The notes beneath the pieces are model-generated. The model saw nothing but the letters and a program-made list of their open reading frames with translations. It searched no databases and was not told the origin of the DNA. Below are positions 47,914 to 58,074 of a stretch of DNA of 64,000 nucleotides, one piece after another. The translations under genes were made by a program, and so were the position numbers. The number at the start of each line of letters is the position of its first letter. Position 1 is the stretch's first letter. Where the stretch lies: positions 62,001 through 126,000 of the forward strand of contig NZ_FOCP01000004.1 in NCBI RefSeq assembly GCF_900110145.1, in the 5' to 3' direction. This DNA is from Nitrosomonas marina. Its GTDB lineage: Bacteria; Pseudomonadota; Gammaproteobacteria; Burkholderiales; Nitrosomonadaceae.

Positions 47914-49326
47914 ATGAAGCCCACGCTCCAGCTAAAACTATCGCAACAGTTAAATCTCACCCCTCAATTACAGCAATCAATTCGATTACTGCAGTTATCC
48001 ACGCTCGAATTAAATCAGGAGCTTGAGCGCATCATTCAAGAGAATCCATTATTAGAATTAAATGAAAACTGGGACACCAAGCCATTTGAAACCCAGAAAG
48101 CTGAAAATGATACTCACCCTGATCATGATCTCGACGAAAAAAATACGACACAAACCGAGCAGGATACTGAATGGCTTGAAAGCAGTTCAACATCGAATTT
48201 TACCCAGAATGAAGATTATGAAATACCCCAGCTGGCTGCCGAACCGACTACTCTCAGAAATTACCTGACACAGCAATTATCGCTCAGCCAGGTGCCGGAT
48301 CGAGAAAAAAAAATTGCCGGCCTGTTGGTGGACAGTTTGAATGATGACGGTTATTTGACACAGGATCTCGATGAATTATTATCCATTCTGCCCGACGAAC
48401 TAGGTATTGAAATTGAAGACTTGAATCAGGCACTCACCTGTCTTCAACATCTGGATCCCCCAGGTGTTGGTGCGAGAAATTTACAGGAATGCCTCTTATT
48501 ACAACTGGAAAGCCTGCCTGAGAATACTGCACACAAAAAACAGGCTATCCGCGTAGTAACGCAGCACCTGGACATGCTGGCCTCTCATGATTATGCATTA
48601 ATAAAAAAATTATTAAAATGCGACGACCAGAGTTTACGTGCAATCCAGAAACTGATCGTTAATTTGAATCCAAGGCCAGGCTCGGATTTTAATTCGACAG
48701 ATACGCGCTATATCATACCCGACATTATTGTTAGCAAAGTTAATGGCGTTTGGATTGCCAATCAGAATATCAACGCCCTTCCGAAATTAAACATTAATCA
48801 TTATTACGCGAATATTCTTAGACAAAAGCACGACGAGTCTTCAAAAATCCTGTCAAATCAGTTAAATGAAGCAAAGTGGCTGATTAAGAATCTGGAACAG
48901 CGTTCCAGTACCATACTCAAAGTATCAAATGCAATCGTTGAAAGACAGCAACAATTTTTTGAGCATGGTGAGATTGCTATGAGGCCGCTAATCCTCCGTG
49001 AAATTGCAGAGTCTCTGGAGCTTCATGAATCGACCGTTTCGCGTGTTACGACTCAGAAATTCATGCATACACCTCGCGGTATTTTTGAACTTAAATATTT
49101 TTTTGGCAGTCATGTCACCACAGACACGGGCGGTTCCTGTTCGGCCACAGCCATACGGGCATTAATCAAACAGCTCATACAAAAGGAAAACCCGAAAAAA
49201 CCCCTGAGTGACAATAAGATAGCAGGTATCCTTGAAGAACAAGGTATTGTAGTTGCTCGCAGAACAATAGCCAAATACAGGGAATCCATGCAGATCCTTC
49301 CCGCAAATCTACGCAAGACATTTTAA
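47914..49326 (+). CDS. rpoN: RNA polymerase sigma-54 factor
   Basis: Sigma-54 recognises -24/-12 promoters and needs AAA+ activators. The 470 residues begin MKPTLQLKLSQQLNLTPQLQ, the glutamine-rich region I, then an acidic linker (about 48-105), the core-binding domain, the helix-turn-helix (ESLELHESTVSRVT), and the RpoN box RRTIAKYRE near the C-terminus. A TTG ten codons upstream is open in frame but lies outside the conserved start. hpf follows after 18 bp. Confidence 0.97.
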   Translation: MKPTLQLKLSQQLNLTPQLQQSIRLLQLSTLELNQELERIIQENPLLELNENWDTKPFETQKAENDTHPDHDLDEKNTTQTEQDTEWLESSSTSNFTQNEDYEIPQLAAEPTTLRNYLTQQLSLSQVPDREKKIAGLLVDSLNDDGYLTQDLDELLSILPDELGIEIEDLNQALTCLQHLDPPGVGARNLQECLLLQLESLPENTAHKKQAIRVVTQHLDMLASHDYALIKKLLKCDDQSLRAIQKLIVNLNPRPGSDFNSTDTRYIIPDIIVSKVNGVWIANQNINALPKLNINHYYANILRQKHDESSKILSNQLNEAKWLIKNLEQRSSTILKVSNAIVERQQQFFEHGEIAMRPLILREIAESLELHESTVSRVTTQKFMHTPRGIFELKYFFGSHVTTDTGGSCSATAIRALIKQLIQKENPKKPLSDNKIAGILEEQGIVVARRTIAKYRESMQILPANLRKTF

Positions 49327-49344
49327 TCATTAAAAGGAAAAACT

Positions 49345-49668
49345 ATGAATTTGAAACTAACAGGCAATCATGTTGAAATAACTCCAGCTCTGCGCGATTA
49401 TGTCAATACCAAAATCAGCAAAGTTACTCGTCATTTCGATCATGTCATCGATGTCAGCGTTATTCTGTCTGTTGAAAAACATAAACAAAAAGCCGAAGCG
49501 AATTTGCATATCCGCGGCAAGGATATATTTGTTGAAGCTGACAGCACTGATATGTATGCATCTATCGACAGCCTGGTAGACAAACTCGACCGCCAGGTCC
49601 TCAAACACAAAGAAAAGAACCTTGAAAAAAGAAATCACCAAACATTGAAAGATCAAGAGTTTGATTGA
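49345..49668 (+). CDS. hpf: Ribosome hibernation promoting factor (short form)
   Basis: The 107-residue protein matches short Hpf/Yfi[21 protein letters not shown], then the beta-alpha fold with [11 protein letters not shown] and the basic helix region [17 protein letters not shown]. It binds the 30S subunit decoding centre in stationary phase and promotes 100S dimers. It lacks the C-terminal dimerisation domain of long Hpf. AAAAGGAAA precedes the ATG. It is in the rpoN-hpf-ptsN-hprK series. Confidence 0.93.
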   Translation: MNLKLTGNHVEITPALRDYVNTKISKVTRHFDHVIDVSVILSVEKHKQKAEANLHIRGKDIFVEADSTDMYASIDSLVDKLDRQVLKHKEKNLEKRNHQTLKDQEFD

Positions 49669-49718
49669 TGCGGTCGCTAACCCTTGCGACTTAAGATTTC
49701 ATCTAACACTGGAAATCC

Positions 49719-50186
49719 ATGAATCTAATTTCACAATTATTACCCGAATCGAATGTTATTATCGATCTGGATGTGGCAAGCAAAAAGCGTGTATTTGAGC
49801 AGGCGGGCTTATTATTTGAAAATACGATCCAGATTGCCCGAAGCCAGGTTTTTGACAGCTTGTTCGCGCGGGAAAAACTTGGTTCTACCGGTCTTGGGCA
49901 AGGTGTAGCAATTCCACATGGACGCATAAAAGGGCTGCGTGAAGCTGTGGCAGCTTTAGTCACAATGAAAGAAGCCATTCCCTTTGATGCGCCTGACGGG
50001 CAACCCGTCAGTATCGCCTGTATACTTTTGGTACCTGAAAAAGCAACCGACACCCATCTTCAGATTTTGAGCGAACTGGCCCAAATGTTCAGCGACAAAA
50101 AATTTCGTGAAAAAATTCTACACAGCAAGGATGCTGCTGAAATTCATCAACTGATTGCAGATTGGACGCCTCATGTCTCAAATTAG
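49719..50186 (+). CDS. ptsN: Nitrogen-regulatory phosphotransferase IIA protein
   Basis: PtsN is the EIIA-Ntr regulator, phosphorylated on a histidine by the Ntr phosphotransferase chain. The 155 residues hold the active site GQGVAIPHGRIKGL with His67. The early part LFENTIQIARSQVFDSLFAREKLGSTGL is typical. The end overlaps the hprK start by 14 bp. Confidence 0.95.
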   Translation: MNLISQLLPESNVIIDLDVASKKRVFEQAGLLFENTIQIARSQVFDSLFAREKLGSTGLGQGVAIPHGRIKGLREAVAALVTMKEAIPFDAPDGQPVSIACILLVPEKATDTHLQILSELAQMFSDKKFREKILHSKDAAEIHQLIADWTPHVSN

Positions 50187-51132
50187 CATATCTGATCTTT
50201 ACGAAAACAAACAAGAGAAGTTGAAACTGATCTGGGTAGCTGGAATGGCTGCCAAGAATAAGATACTCAGTGATGACTGGATCGCACAATCCAACCAGGG
50301 TTTGATTGGTCATTTGAATTTTATCCACCCGAATTGGATACAGGTTCTCAGTCGCAACGAAGTCGACTACATCAATAAACTGGATGTCCAAAACCTTCAC
50401 AAAAAACTTGATTTGCTGAAACAAAGCCGTCTCGCCTGCATAATCGTCGCCGACGGTGCAAATGCACCGGATTCGATGTGCCAGATGGCTGATGCAGTCC
50501 ATATCCCGTTACTTAGGTCACCCTTTCCCAGTGTGGAAGTCATCTGGTTACTGCGTTCTTACCTTGGCCGTGTTCTTGCGCCTTCGTGCTGTCTACACGG
50601 CGTTCTCCTGGATGTTCTCGGCATGGGTGTATTGATCACCGGTGAAAGCGGTGTCGGCAAAAGCGAGCTGGCGCTTGAGCTTATCAGCAGAGGACACGGA
50701 CTTGTCGCCGATGATGTAGTTGAGCTACGCAGAATCGCGCCGGAGACACTGGAAGGAAGATGCCCGGAAATTCTCCGTGACTATTTGGAAGTTCGCGGCC
50801 TTGGCATGTTGAATATTCGCACCATTTTCGGTGAAACTGCTGTTCGCCGCCACAAGAACATGAAACTGATTGTACATTTACAAAACACAACCGGTTCTGA
50901 AACATACCAGCTGGAAAGATTACCGATTAGTAATCTGAACGAAACAATCATGAATGTGGATATTCCAAAGGTCATAATACCAGTGGCAGCAGGCCGCAAT
51001 CTTGCTGTACTTGTCGAAGCGGCAGTACGCAATTATGTTCTGCAATTACGCGGCATAGACAGCACTAAGGATTTTATCGAACGCCACGAACAGAAAATGG
51101 CCAATTCACCTGAAAATCAGAATAAGCAATAG
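50173..51132 (+). CDS. hprK: HPr kinase/phosphorylase
   Basis: HprK phosphorylates and dephosphorylates HPr on a serine, linking phosphotransferase status to energy state. From the ATG for MSQISISDLYEN the product has 319 residues; a TTG six codons earlier is less likely. Walker A is GESGVGKS (157-164). The signature EVRGLGMLNIRTIFG follows, with the Asp-Asp pair in LVADDVVEL. Beta-proteobacteria often carry ptsN-hprK downstream of rpoN, as here. ubiX begins 96 bp later. Confidence 0.95.
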   Translation: MSQISISDLYENKQEKLKLIWVAGMAAKNKILSDDWIAQSNQGLIGHLNFIHPNWIQVLSRNEVDYINKLDVQNLHKKLDLLKQSRLACIIVADGANAPDSMCQMADAVHIPLLRSPFPSVEVIWLLRSYLGRVLAPSCCLHGVLLDVLGMGVLITGESGVGKSELALELISRGHGLVADDVVELRRIAPETLEGRCPEILRDYLEVRGLGMLNIRTIFGETAVRRHKNMKLIVHLQNTTGSETYQLERLPISNLNETIMNVDIPKVIIPVAAGRNLAVLVEAAVRNYVLQLRGIDSTKDFIERHEQKMANSPENQNKQ

Positions 51133-51228
51133 CGGAAAACTTCTGTCGTTGCCGATAACCAGCAACCTATCAGTATAACAATCAGAACAGCGAATTCGAG
51201 TTGATACACCTGACCGGAAAACCATAAA

Positions 51229-51843
51229 ATGTCCACGCCCCGCACCGTTACACTTGCACTGACCGGCGCTTCTGGTATGGCCTATGGCATTCGTTTGCTG
51301 GAATTGCTGCTGCAAAGTGGGCAACATGTTTACCTGCTCTACTCCAAAGTTGCGCAAATTGTTGCCCAACAGGAGATGAATATGACGCTCCCCTCCCAAC
51401 CCCGAGAAGCTGAGACCTTTTTCAAACAGCTACTTAGCCCCGCATCAGGCCAATTAGAAATATTTGGTCGCGAAGCCTGGTTCTCACCTGTTGCCTCCGG
51501 CACCAATCCAGCCGATGCAATGGTCATCTGCCCATGTACCATGGGAACTCTAGCTGCTATTGCTTCAGGCTTGAGTCAGAATCTGATTGAACGAGCGGCT
51601 GATGTCATGTTAAAGGAAAAACGGCAATTGATACTGGTACCCCGGGAAACGCCATTCTCTGCATTGCATCTAGAAAACATGCTCAAGCTTTCAAACTCTG
51701 GAGCAGTCATTTTACCGGCCAACCCTGGTTTTTATCATCACCCCCAAACAACCCAGGACGTAATCGATTTTATCGTAGCACGCATACTGGACCACCTGAG
51801 AATAGAACATCGGCTGATGCCCCGCTGGGGCGAAAAAAATTAG
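51229..51843 (+). CDS. ubiX: Flavin prenyltransferase UbiX
   Basis: UbiX makes the prenylated FMN cofactor used by the UbiD decarboxylase in ubiquinone synthesis. The 204 residues begin VTLALTGASGMAYGIRLLELL, the FMN-binding loop, with Pro-Cys in VICPCTMGTLAAIASG and LVPRETPFSALHLENM toward the end. UbiD is not in the window. The 254 bp to iscR contain the iscR operators. Confidence 0.94.
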   Translation: MSTPRTVTLALTGASGMAYGIRLLELLLQSGQHVYLLYSKVAQIVAQQEMNMTLPSQPREAETFFKQLLSPASGQLEIFGREAWFSPVASGTNPADAMVICPCTMGTLAAIASGLSQNLIERAADVMLKEKRQLILVPRETPFSALHLENMLKLSNSGAVILPANPGFYHHPQTTQDVIDFIVARILDHLRIEHRLMPRWGEKN

Positions 51844-51984
51844 CCCATAATTTATTCTTTCTATACAAAACAATATGTTGACGTTTCATTTCTTGTGTTT
51901 TGCTCGCCTCATATTTGACTTGAACCGGATTCTGGCAACAACTCCGATACGCTGTCTTCACACTCCAGACCCTTGTTCAAAATT

Positions 51985-52009
51985 ATAGTTGACTAATTCA
52001 ATCAGGAAT
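51985..52009 (+). promoter_or_regulatory. IscR type 1-like operator, upstream copy
   Basis: ATAGTTGACT-AATTC-AATCAGGAAT follows the known IscR type 1 consensus ATASYYGACT-RWWWY-AGTCRRSTAT with few mismatches (G to A in AGTC, and the last three bases). It covers the -35 element of the iscR promoter. [2Fe-2S]-IscR would repress here, giving feedback on cluster supply. Confidence 0.8.
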
Positions 52010-52017
52010 TGTATAGT
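51989..52017 (+). promoter_or_regulatory. Promoter of the iscR-suf operon
   Basis: TTGACT (51989-51994) and TATAGT (52012-52017) are separated by 17 bp, one mismatch each from consensus. The start would be near 52024, with a leader of about 74 bases. The -35 lies in the first IscR-like site and the -10 overlaps the left end of the second. Confidence 0.7.
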
Positions 52018-52037
52018 TGACTAAAATAATCAAGTAT
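52013..52037 (+). promoter_or_regulatory. IscR type 1-like operator, downstream copy
   Basis: ATAGTTGACT-AAAAT-AATCAAGTAT matches the type 1 IscR consensus at all positions but the G to A change in AGTC. It begins 28 bp after the first copy and repeats its left half exactly (ATAGTTGACTAA). Confidence 0.8.
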
Positions 52038-52097
52038 TCCTTATTTGAAGTAGTGCTTTTTTATTGTTAATTACAAATCACCAAGGAGTGTTTAGAT

Positions 52098-52526
52098 ATG
52101 AGATTGACTACAAAAGGCAGATTTGCAGTAACGGCACTTTTAGATCTTGCTATGCAACAAAGCAGCAATCCGGTAACGCTGGCTGACATCAGTCAGCGCC
52201 AGAAAATTTCACTGTCCTATCTCGAACAGTTATTTGCCAAGCTTCGCCAGTCCGAACTTGTTGACAGTGTTCGCGGCCCTGGTGGCGGCTACTGTCTTGC
52301 TAAAGAACTGGAACAAGTTTCTGTTGCCGATATCATCCTGGCTGTCGATGAGCCAATTGATGCCACTCAATGCGGCGGCAAAGAAAACTGCCATAACGAC
52401 AGTAAATGCATGACCCATGACTTATGGGCAAAACTCAACGATCTGATATTTGATTATCTGGGCGCTGTTACGCTGAAAGAACTCGTCGATCATCAGGAAA
52501 GATCGGGAAATTGTTCCCCTGTTTGA
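52098..52526 (+). CDS. iscR: Rrf2-family iron-sulfur regulator IscR
   Basis: IscR senses [2Fe-2S] supply and controls its own operon. The 142 residues start MRLTTKGRFAVTALLDLAM, with the winged helix-turn-helix and recognition segment SVRGPGGGYCL. The cluster ligands Cys92, Cys98, Cys104 and probably His107 keep the exact C-x5-C-x5-C spacing of E. coli IscR. A strong AAGGAG ribosome site precedes the ATG. Two IscR-type sites cover its promoter. It leads the suf genes; sufA starts 262 bp later. Confidence 0.93.
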   Translation: MRLTTKGRFAVTALLDLAMQQSSNPVTLADISQRQKISLSYLEQLFAKLRQSELVDSVRGPGGGYCLAKELEQVSVADIILAVDEPIDATQCGGKENCHNDSKCMTHDLWAKLNDLIFDYLGAVTLKELVDHQERSGNCSPV

Positions 52527-52788
52527 TATGCGCAGGTCAACAGCTGCTTGAACGGGCGCAATTCAGTATAACAAGCTCAACGGCATTTTCAGCAATTGCC
52601 CGCGGCCAGATAAAAGGATTGGTGGATATTTCAGAACGGTTAGAGTTAAATTATGTCATAAACAAATCAGGTTTGAGCCTCGGCCAGACTTTGAAGCAAT
52701 CAACACAGCTGTCAAATGATCTAAACGTATTTTCTGGGCTGCACGATGCAATGTTTAATGATAGATAAAAGGAAAATCTAAATATATT

Positions 52789-53133
52789 ATGTCTCTTACT
52801 TTAACTGAAAATGCTGCTAAGCACATCAAGCAACAAATTGCCAAACATGGTCACGGTATTGCCTTGCGTATCGGTATACAGAAATCGGGTTGCTCCGGAT
52901 ATTCCTATACGTACGATCTTGCCGATGAAATTAAAGAGGATGATCGATTATTTATATCTGAAGACACAAACATTGTTGTCAATACCAATGATTTGCCTTT
53001 CCTTAACGGTTCAAAAATTGATTTTGTTCAAGAGGGCCTAAACAGCTTTTACAAGCTCAGTAATCCCAATATCGACAACACATGTGGCTGTGGCGAAAGT
53101 TTCAGTTTAAATGAACCGGTCGAAGAAAGATAA
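52789..53133 (+). CDS. sufA: Iron-sulfur carrier protein SufA (HesB/IscA family)
   Basis: An A-type carrier of 114 residues that takes clusters from the SufBCD scaffold to target proteins. The three ligand cysteines are Cys35 (KSGCSGYSY), Cys99 and Cys101 (CGCGESF), the family pattern. The N-terminus MSLTLTENAAKHIKQQI is also typical. The name sufA rather than iscA or erpA rests on its place before sufB; sequence alone cannot separate these relatives. The preceding 262 bp hold no recognisable gene. Confidence 0.9.
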   Translation: MSLTLTENAAKHIKQQIAKHGHGIALRIGIQKSGCSGYSYTYDLADEIKEDDRLFISEDTNIVVNTNDLPFLNGSKIDFVQEGLNSFYKLSNPNIDNTCGCGESFSLNEPVEER

Positions 53134-53246
53134 TTCACATAATAAAATCAATAAATTCTAATATAAAAAATAATATTCTGTTACTACAGCAAATTACATT
53201 CTAGATAGCCTAAGCTAATAGACAAATTGACAAAGGAATAAACTCT

Positions 53247-54683
53247 ATGAGTGCTGTATTACAAAATTTGGTTAACCAACCATACAAACATGGCTTCGTC
53301 ACGAATATCGAGTCGGAAATTGCACCAAAAGGACTCACAGAAGAAACGATACGATTAATTTCAGCAAAAAAGAATGAGCCTGAATGGCTTTTGGATTTCC
53401 GTCTGAAAGCCTATCAGAAATGGCTTACCATGTCAGAACCTGACTGGCAGAACGTTCATTATTCAAAAATTGACTTTCAGGCAATCAGCTACTATGCGGC
53501 ACCGAAACCGAAGGAAAAGCTGTCCAGCATGGATGAAGTTGATCCCGAGTTGTTGCGCACTTTTGAAAAACTGGGTGTGCCAATGCATGAAAGAGCAGCG
53601 CTTGCCGGCGTAGCGGTTGATGTTGTTTTTGACAGTGTTTCTGTTGCCACTACCTACAAAGAAAAACTTGCCGAGGTCGGTATTATTTTCTGCTCAATTT
53701 CAGAAGCAGTTCAAAAGCACCCGGATCTGATCAGGCAATATCTCGGTACAGTTGTGCCTGTCGGCGATAATTTTTTTGCAGCACTGAATTCTGCGGTATT
53801 CACAGATGGATCTTTCTGTTATATACCCAAAGGTGTTAAGTGTCCGATGGATCTGTCTACGTATTTCCGTATTAATACCGAAGGGTCCGGTCAGTTTGAA
53901 CGCACCCTAGTGATTGCCGAGGAAGGTGCTTCCGTATCCTATCTGGAGGGCTGTACCGCACCGCAATTTGATACCAATCAATTGCATGCCGCAGTTGTTG
54001 AACTGGTTGCCCTTGATAACGCGGACATCAAATATTCAACCGTACAAAACTGGTATGCCGGCGATGAAAACGGCGTTGGCGGCATTTACAATTTTGTCAC
54101 AAAACGGGGACTTGCCAAAGGCGTCAATTCAAGAATCTCATGGACACAGGTTGAAACCGGATCAGCAATTACTTGGAAATATCCTTCGTGTATTTTACGT
54201 GGTGATAACTCAATCGGTGAATTTTATTCTGTCGCACTCACCAATAATCTCCAGCAGGCTGATACCGGCACCAAAATGATACATCTTGGGAAAAATACTC
54301 GCAGCACCATCATCAGCAAAGGCATTTCAGCTGGCAAATCAAACAGCAGCTATCGTGGACTTGTGCGTATCACACCCAATGCCTCGAATGCGCGTAATTT
54401 TTCACAATGCGACTCCATGCTGGTGGGAGATCAGTGCGGCGCACATACTTTCCCTTACATACAGGTACAGAACAGCAGTGCAAAAGTTGAGCATGAAGCA
54501 TCTACATCGAAAATTGGCGAGGATCAACTGTTTTATTTTGCGCAGCGCGGTATCGATTCAGAAGAAGCCGTTTCAATGATCGTAAATGGTTTTTGTAAAG
54601 AAGTGTTTCAACAGCTTCCTATGGAATTTGCTGTAGAAGCTACGAAATTGCTGAGTTTCAAACTTGAGGGCAGTGTAGGATGA
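53247..54683 (+). CDS. sufB: Fe-S cluster assembly protein SufB
   Basis: SufB is the main scaffold subunit of the SufBCD complex. The 478 residues include the family segments [41 protein letters not shown], the helix-forming core [14 protein letters not shown] and cluster-site candidates near [26 protein letters not shown] lies before the ATG. The stop overlaps the sufC start (ATGA). Confidence 0.97.
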   Translation: MSAVLQNLVNQPYKHGFVTNIESEIAPKGLTEETIRLISAKKNEPEWLLDFRLKAYQKWLTMSEPDWQNVHYSKIDFQAISYYAAPKPKEKLSSMDEVDPELLRTFEKLGVPMHERAALAGVAVDVVFDSVSVATTYKEKLAEVGIIFCSISEAVQKHPDLIRQYLGTVVPVGDNFFAALNSAVFTDGSFCYIPKGVKCPMDLSTYFRINTEGSGQFERTLVIAEEGASVSYLEGCTAPQFDTNQLHAAVVELVALDNADIKYSTVQNWYAGDENGVGGIYNFVTKRGLAKGVNSRISWTQVETGSAITWKYPSCILRGDNSIGEFYSVALTNNLQQADTGTKMIHLGKNTRSTIISKGISAGKSNSSYRGLVRITPNASNARNFSQCDSMLVGDQCGAHTFPYIQVQNSSAKVEHEASTSKIGEDQLFYFAQRGIDSEEAVSMIVNGFCKEVFQQLPMEFAVEATKLLSFKLEGSVG

Positions 54684-55474
54684 AGAATCAGAACAACAAA
54701 ACAATTCTTGATGTACAGAATTTGCATGCAAACACGCAATCGACAGAAATCCTCAAAGGAATAAATCTGACAGTTAAACCCGGTGAGATACATGCCATCA
54801 TGGGATTGAATGGTTCAGGCAAGAGCACCTTTGCCAAGGTATTAGCTGGACATCCGGACTATACGGCTACACAGGGCAATATTCAATTCGAGCAACAGGA
54901 TTTACTGGCTCTGTCCCCGGAAGAACGTGCACAGGCAGGTATATTTCTGGCGTTTCAATACCCTATTGAAATCCCCGGTGTAGCCAACAGTCAGTTTCTG
55001 CGCCTCGCTTACAATACCATTCAGTCAAAACGGGGCAATGACGAGCTTGACCCGCTAGAATTCGACGATTTTGTTCGTGAAAAAATGAAACTGCTGGAAA
55101 TGAATCCTGACTTTCTTGATCGCAGTGTCAACGAAGGATTCTCGGGTGGCGAAAAGAAACGCAATGAAATTTTGCAAATGGCGCTGCTTGAACCAACACT
55201 CGGAATTCTTGACGAAACCGACTCCGGCCTGGATATTGACGCGCTTAAAATAGTTGCAAAAGGCGTCAATCATCTCAGTAATTCGCAGAATGCCATGATC
55301 CTGATTACCCATTACCAACGTTTGCTGGATCATATTGTGCCGGACTACGTCCATGTCATGGAAGCAGGTCGCATCGTTAAAACAGGTGGAAAAGAACTGG
55401 CGCTGGAATTGGAAAAACACGGTTATGACTGGCTTCATGATGACCGTCACAACAATGTAGGAGTATCAGCATGA
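54680..55474 (+). CDS. sufC: Fe-S cluster assembly ATPase SufC
   Basis: SufC is the ABC-type ATPase of SufBCD. The 264 residues carry Walker [15 protein letters not shown], signature [11 protein letters not shown], Walker [15 protein letters not shown] and the H-loop [11 protein letters not shown]. The Glu-Thr-Asp in the Walker B region is typical of SufC, in contrast to exporters. Both ends overlap neighbours by ATGA. Confidence 0.97.
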   Translation: MKNQNNKTILDVQNLHANTQSTEILKGINLTVKPGEIHAIMGLNGSGKSTFAKVLAGHPDYTATQGNIQFEQQDLLALSPEERAQAGIFLAFQYPIEIPGVANSQFLRLAYNTIQSKRGNDELDPLEFDDFVREKMKLLEMNPDFLDRSVNEGFSGGEKKRNEILQMALLEPTLGILDETDSGLDIDALKIVAKGVNHLSNSQNAMILITHYQRLLDHIVPDYVHVMEAGRIVKTGGKELALELEKHGYDWLHDDRHNNVGVSA

Positions 55475-56811
55475 GTGAACCGGCAAATGTGGATTATCTT
55501 TCATGCCTGTTCAAGTCGCTGGATGCAAAAACTGATGACAGCGTGAACGCGGGCACATCGCCTGAGAACCCACAATCATGGTTAAAACAATTACGTGCAC
55601 AGGCAATTGAAAATGCTGGACAGCTTAAATGGCCCACAACAAAGGATGAGGAATGGCGTTTTACTGATATTTCTTCATTAGCCAAACTGCCTTTCAAACC
55701 GGCACAGCCTGGACGAATACCAGCCTTATCAGACATTCAGCCCTATTTGATCAAGGAAGCAGTCAATCGCCTGGTATTCGTCGACGGTTTTTTTGCACCG
55801 GAACTTTCCAGTATTGCATCTGAAAGCCAAATGCTTATCGGCAACCTGGCAGCGTTAGCAACGCAACATGCCAGTACCATCATGCCGCATTTGGGCCAGC
55901 ATGTTCAGCACCAGAAAAATCTGTTCGCAGCATTGAACACTGCGTTTTTACATGATGGTGCAGTCATTGTCGTGCCACAAAACAACGTTGTCGACCTGCC
56001 TGTCCATTTATTGTTCATCTCCACGCAGGTGGAAACGACTCATTATCCGCGTTGCCTGATTGTCGGAGAGGCCAACAGCAAAACAACTGTAATTGAAGAT
56101 TATGTCGCTCTTCAGAAGAACGCCGAAGATGCATATATCACTAATTCTGTTGCTGAATTCAAACTTGCTGCCAATGCGCAGATCCAACATGTTCGTTTAC
56201 AACGTGAAAACCAGAACGCTTTTCATCTGGCAAACTGTGCTGTATCTCTTGACCATGCCAGTCGCTATCAGGCAGTTAGCGTTTCCTTGGGTGCAAAAAT
56301 TTCACGCTACAATCTGGATGTCCGGCTAGAAGCAGAAACTGCCGAATCCATTATTGACGGTTTAGCGTTAATTACAGATCAACAACTGGCTGATACGCAT
56401 ACCTGCATTGATCATTTGAAACCAAACTGCACCAGCCATCAGAAACATAAATGTATCGCTGACGGTAATGCACACGCGGTTTTTAATGGAAAAATCATTG
56501 TTCGGCCCCATGCCCAGAAAACGAATTCTTCCCAGTCAAGCCGCAACCTGTTGCTTAGCGATAAAGCCCAAATTGATACAAAACCCCAACTCGAGATTTT
56601 TGCCGACGACGTCAAATGTGCACATGGTGCAACCGTGGGTCAATTGGATAAAGAAGAAATTTTTTATTTGAAAAGCCGCGGCCTATCAGAATTAACAGCC
56701 CGCAATCTCCTCACATATGCATTCGGCGCTGAAATTCTGGACAGTGTTCCTGTAGCTTCGCTTAAGCACACACTCGAGCAGATTGTACTTAACCAAACTC
56801 AAAGCTGTTAG
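55471..56811 (+). CDS. sufD: Fe-S cluster assembly protein SufD
   Basis: SufD pairs with SufB in the SufBCD scaffold. The 446 residues have a variable N-terminal helical part (about 1-120, with [15 protein letters not shown], the segment common in SufD) and a conserved beta-helix core with [20 protein letters not shown] sequence ([13 protein letters not shown]) and [21 protein letters not shown] near the end. sufS starts 3 bp after its stop. Confidence 0.96.
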   Translation: MSEPANVDYLSCLFKSLDAKTDDSVNAGTSPENPQSWLKQLRAQAIENAGQLKWPTTKDEEWRFTDISSLAKLPFKPAQPGRIPALSDIQPYLIKEAVNRLVFVDGFFAPELSSIASESQMLIGNLAALATQHASTIMPHLGQHVQHQKNLFAALNTAFLHDGAVIVVPQNNVVDLPVHLLFISTQVETTHYPRCLIVGEANSKTTVIEDYVALQKNAEDAYITNSVAEFKLAANAQIQHVRLQRENQNAFHLANCAVSLDHASRYQAVSVSLGAKISRYNLDVRLEAETAESIIDGLALITDQQLADTHTCIDHLKPNCTSHQKHKCIADGNAHAVFNGKIIVRPHAQKTNSSQSSRNLLLSDKAQIDTKPQLEIFADDVKCAHGATVGQLDKEEIFYLKSRGLSELTARNLLTYAFGAEILDSVPVASLKHTLEQIVLNQTQSC

Positions 56812-56814
56812 ATT

Positions 56815-58074
56815 ATGGCCCAAAATAATGTATTAGCAGCGCTGGATACAAGCGCAGAATTCGACGTGAATAGAATCCGTGCGGATTTCCCAATTCTGAG
56901 CATTGATGTTGGAGGCAACCCGCTGGTGTATCTTGACAATGCCGCCTCCAGTCAAATGCCGCAGCAGGTTATCGATCGTCTGGTGCACTACCAGACCGCC
57001 CAACACGCCAATATCAATCGTGCTGTGCACTATCTTTCAGAAGTGGCTACAGATGAATATGAGAAAGCCCGTCACAAGATACAGCAATTTTTGAATGCTC
57101 GTGAACAACGAGAAATTATCTTTACCAGTGGCACCACGGATTCGATCAATCTGGTGATGCACGGCTATGGCCGCCGGTTTATCCAGGCTGGTGATGAGAT
57201 CATTCTAACGACACTTGAACACCATTCCAATATCGTACCCTGGCAAATGCTTGCCAAGGAAAAAGGCGCCGTAATTCGTGTCGTACCCATCAATGACGCC
57301 GGCGAGCTCGACATCGATGCGTATGAAAACCTGTTTAATGAACGCACCAAATTTGTCGGCCTTATCCATGTTTCCAATGCGCTCGGGACGATCAACCCGG
57401 TTAAACAGATGATCGATTATGCACACCAACATAATGTTCCCGTATTAATTGACGGTGCTCAGGCCGCTCCACATATCCCGATAGATGTACAAGCGCTTGA
57501 CTGTGATTTTTATGCTTTCTCTGCACACAAGCTGTGCGGCCCAACCGGTGTTGGGATGCTCTACGGCAAGGCGTCGTTACTTGAAGCCATGCAACCCTTC
57601 AAAGGCGGCGGCGACATGATAGCTTCGGTCACTTTCGAAAAGACAACCTATGCCGATATCCCTCACAAGTTTGAGGCCGGCACACCGCCAATCGCTGCAG
57701 CTATCGGTTTTGGTGCGGCAATTGATTATCTGTGTTCTATCGGCATGGACCAGATCGCCGCACACGAGACAAAATTGCTGCATTATGCAACGGAACGCAT
57801 TGATGCAATCAAGGGCGCAAGAATTCTCGGGACTGCCGCAGAAAAAACAGCTGTCATATCTTTTGTACTTGATGGCGTTCATCCGCATGATATCGGCACC
57901 ATCCTGAGTCAGGATGGCATTGCCGTGCGTACTGGACATCACTGCGCACAACCTGTTATGCAACGGTATAACGTTCCCGCAACATCGCGCGCATCGTTTG
58001 CTTTCTACAACGACATATCTGAAGTGGATGCCTTGATTGAAGGCATTCAGAACGTGCAAAAGATTTTTCTATAA
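56815..58074 (+). CDS. sufS: Cysteine desulfurase SufS
   Basis: This PLP enzyme takes sulfur from cysteine as a persulfide. The 419 residues hold YLDNAASSQMPQ, the cofactor Lys239 in SAHKLCGPTG, and the active Cys377 in RTGHHCAQP, in the short loop of the type II desulfurases. The last base of its stop is shared with the sufU start (TAATG), which supports close coupling with the SufU partner rather than with a SufE, which is absent here. Confidence 0.96.
   Translation: MAQNNVLAALDTSAEFDVNRIRADFPILSIDVGGNPLVYLDNAASSQMPQQVIDRLVHYQTAQHANINRAVHYLSEVATDEYEKARHKIQQFLNAREQREIIFTSGTTDSINLVMHGYGRRFIQAGDEIILTTLEHHSNIVPWQMLAKEKGAVIRVVPINDAGELDIDAYENLFNERTKFVGLIHVSNALGTINPVKQMIDYAHQHNVPVLIDGAQAAPHIPIDVQALDCDFYAFSAHKLCGPTGVGMLYGKASLLEAMQPFKGGGDMIASVTFEKTTYADIPHKFEAGTPPIAAAIGFGAAIDYLCSIGMDQIAAHETKLLHYATERIDAIKGARILGTAAEKTAVISFVLDGVHPHDIGTILSQDGIAVRTGHHCAQPVMQRYNVPATSRASFAFYNDISEVDALIEGIQNVQKIFL

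Noticed and set aside
52511-52768. 85-codon open frame between iscR and sufA
   Set aside because: It would start at a TTG inside iscR, and no family features are seen.
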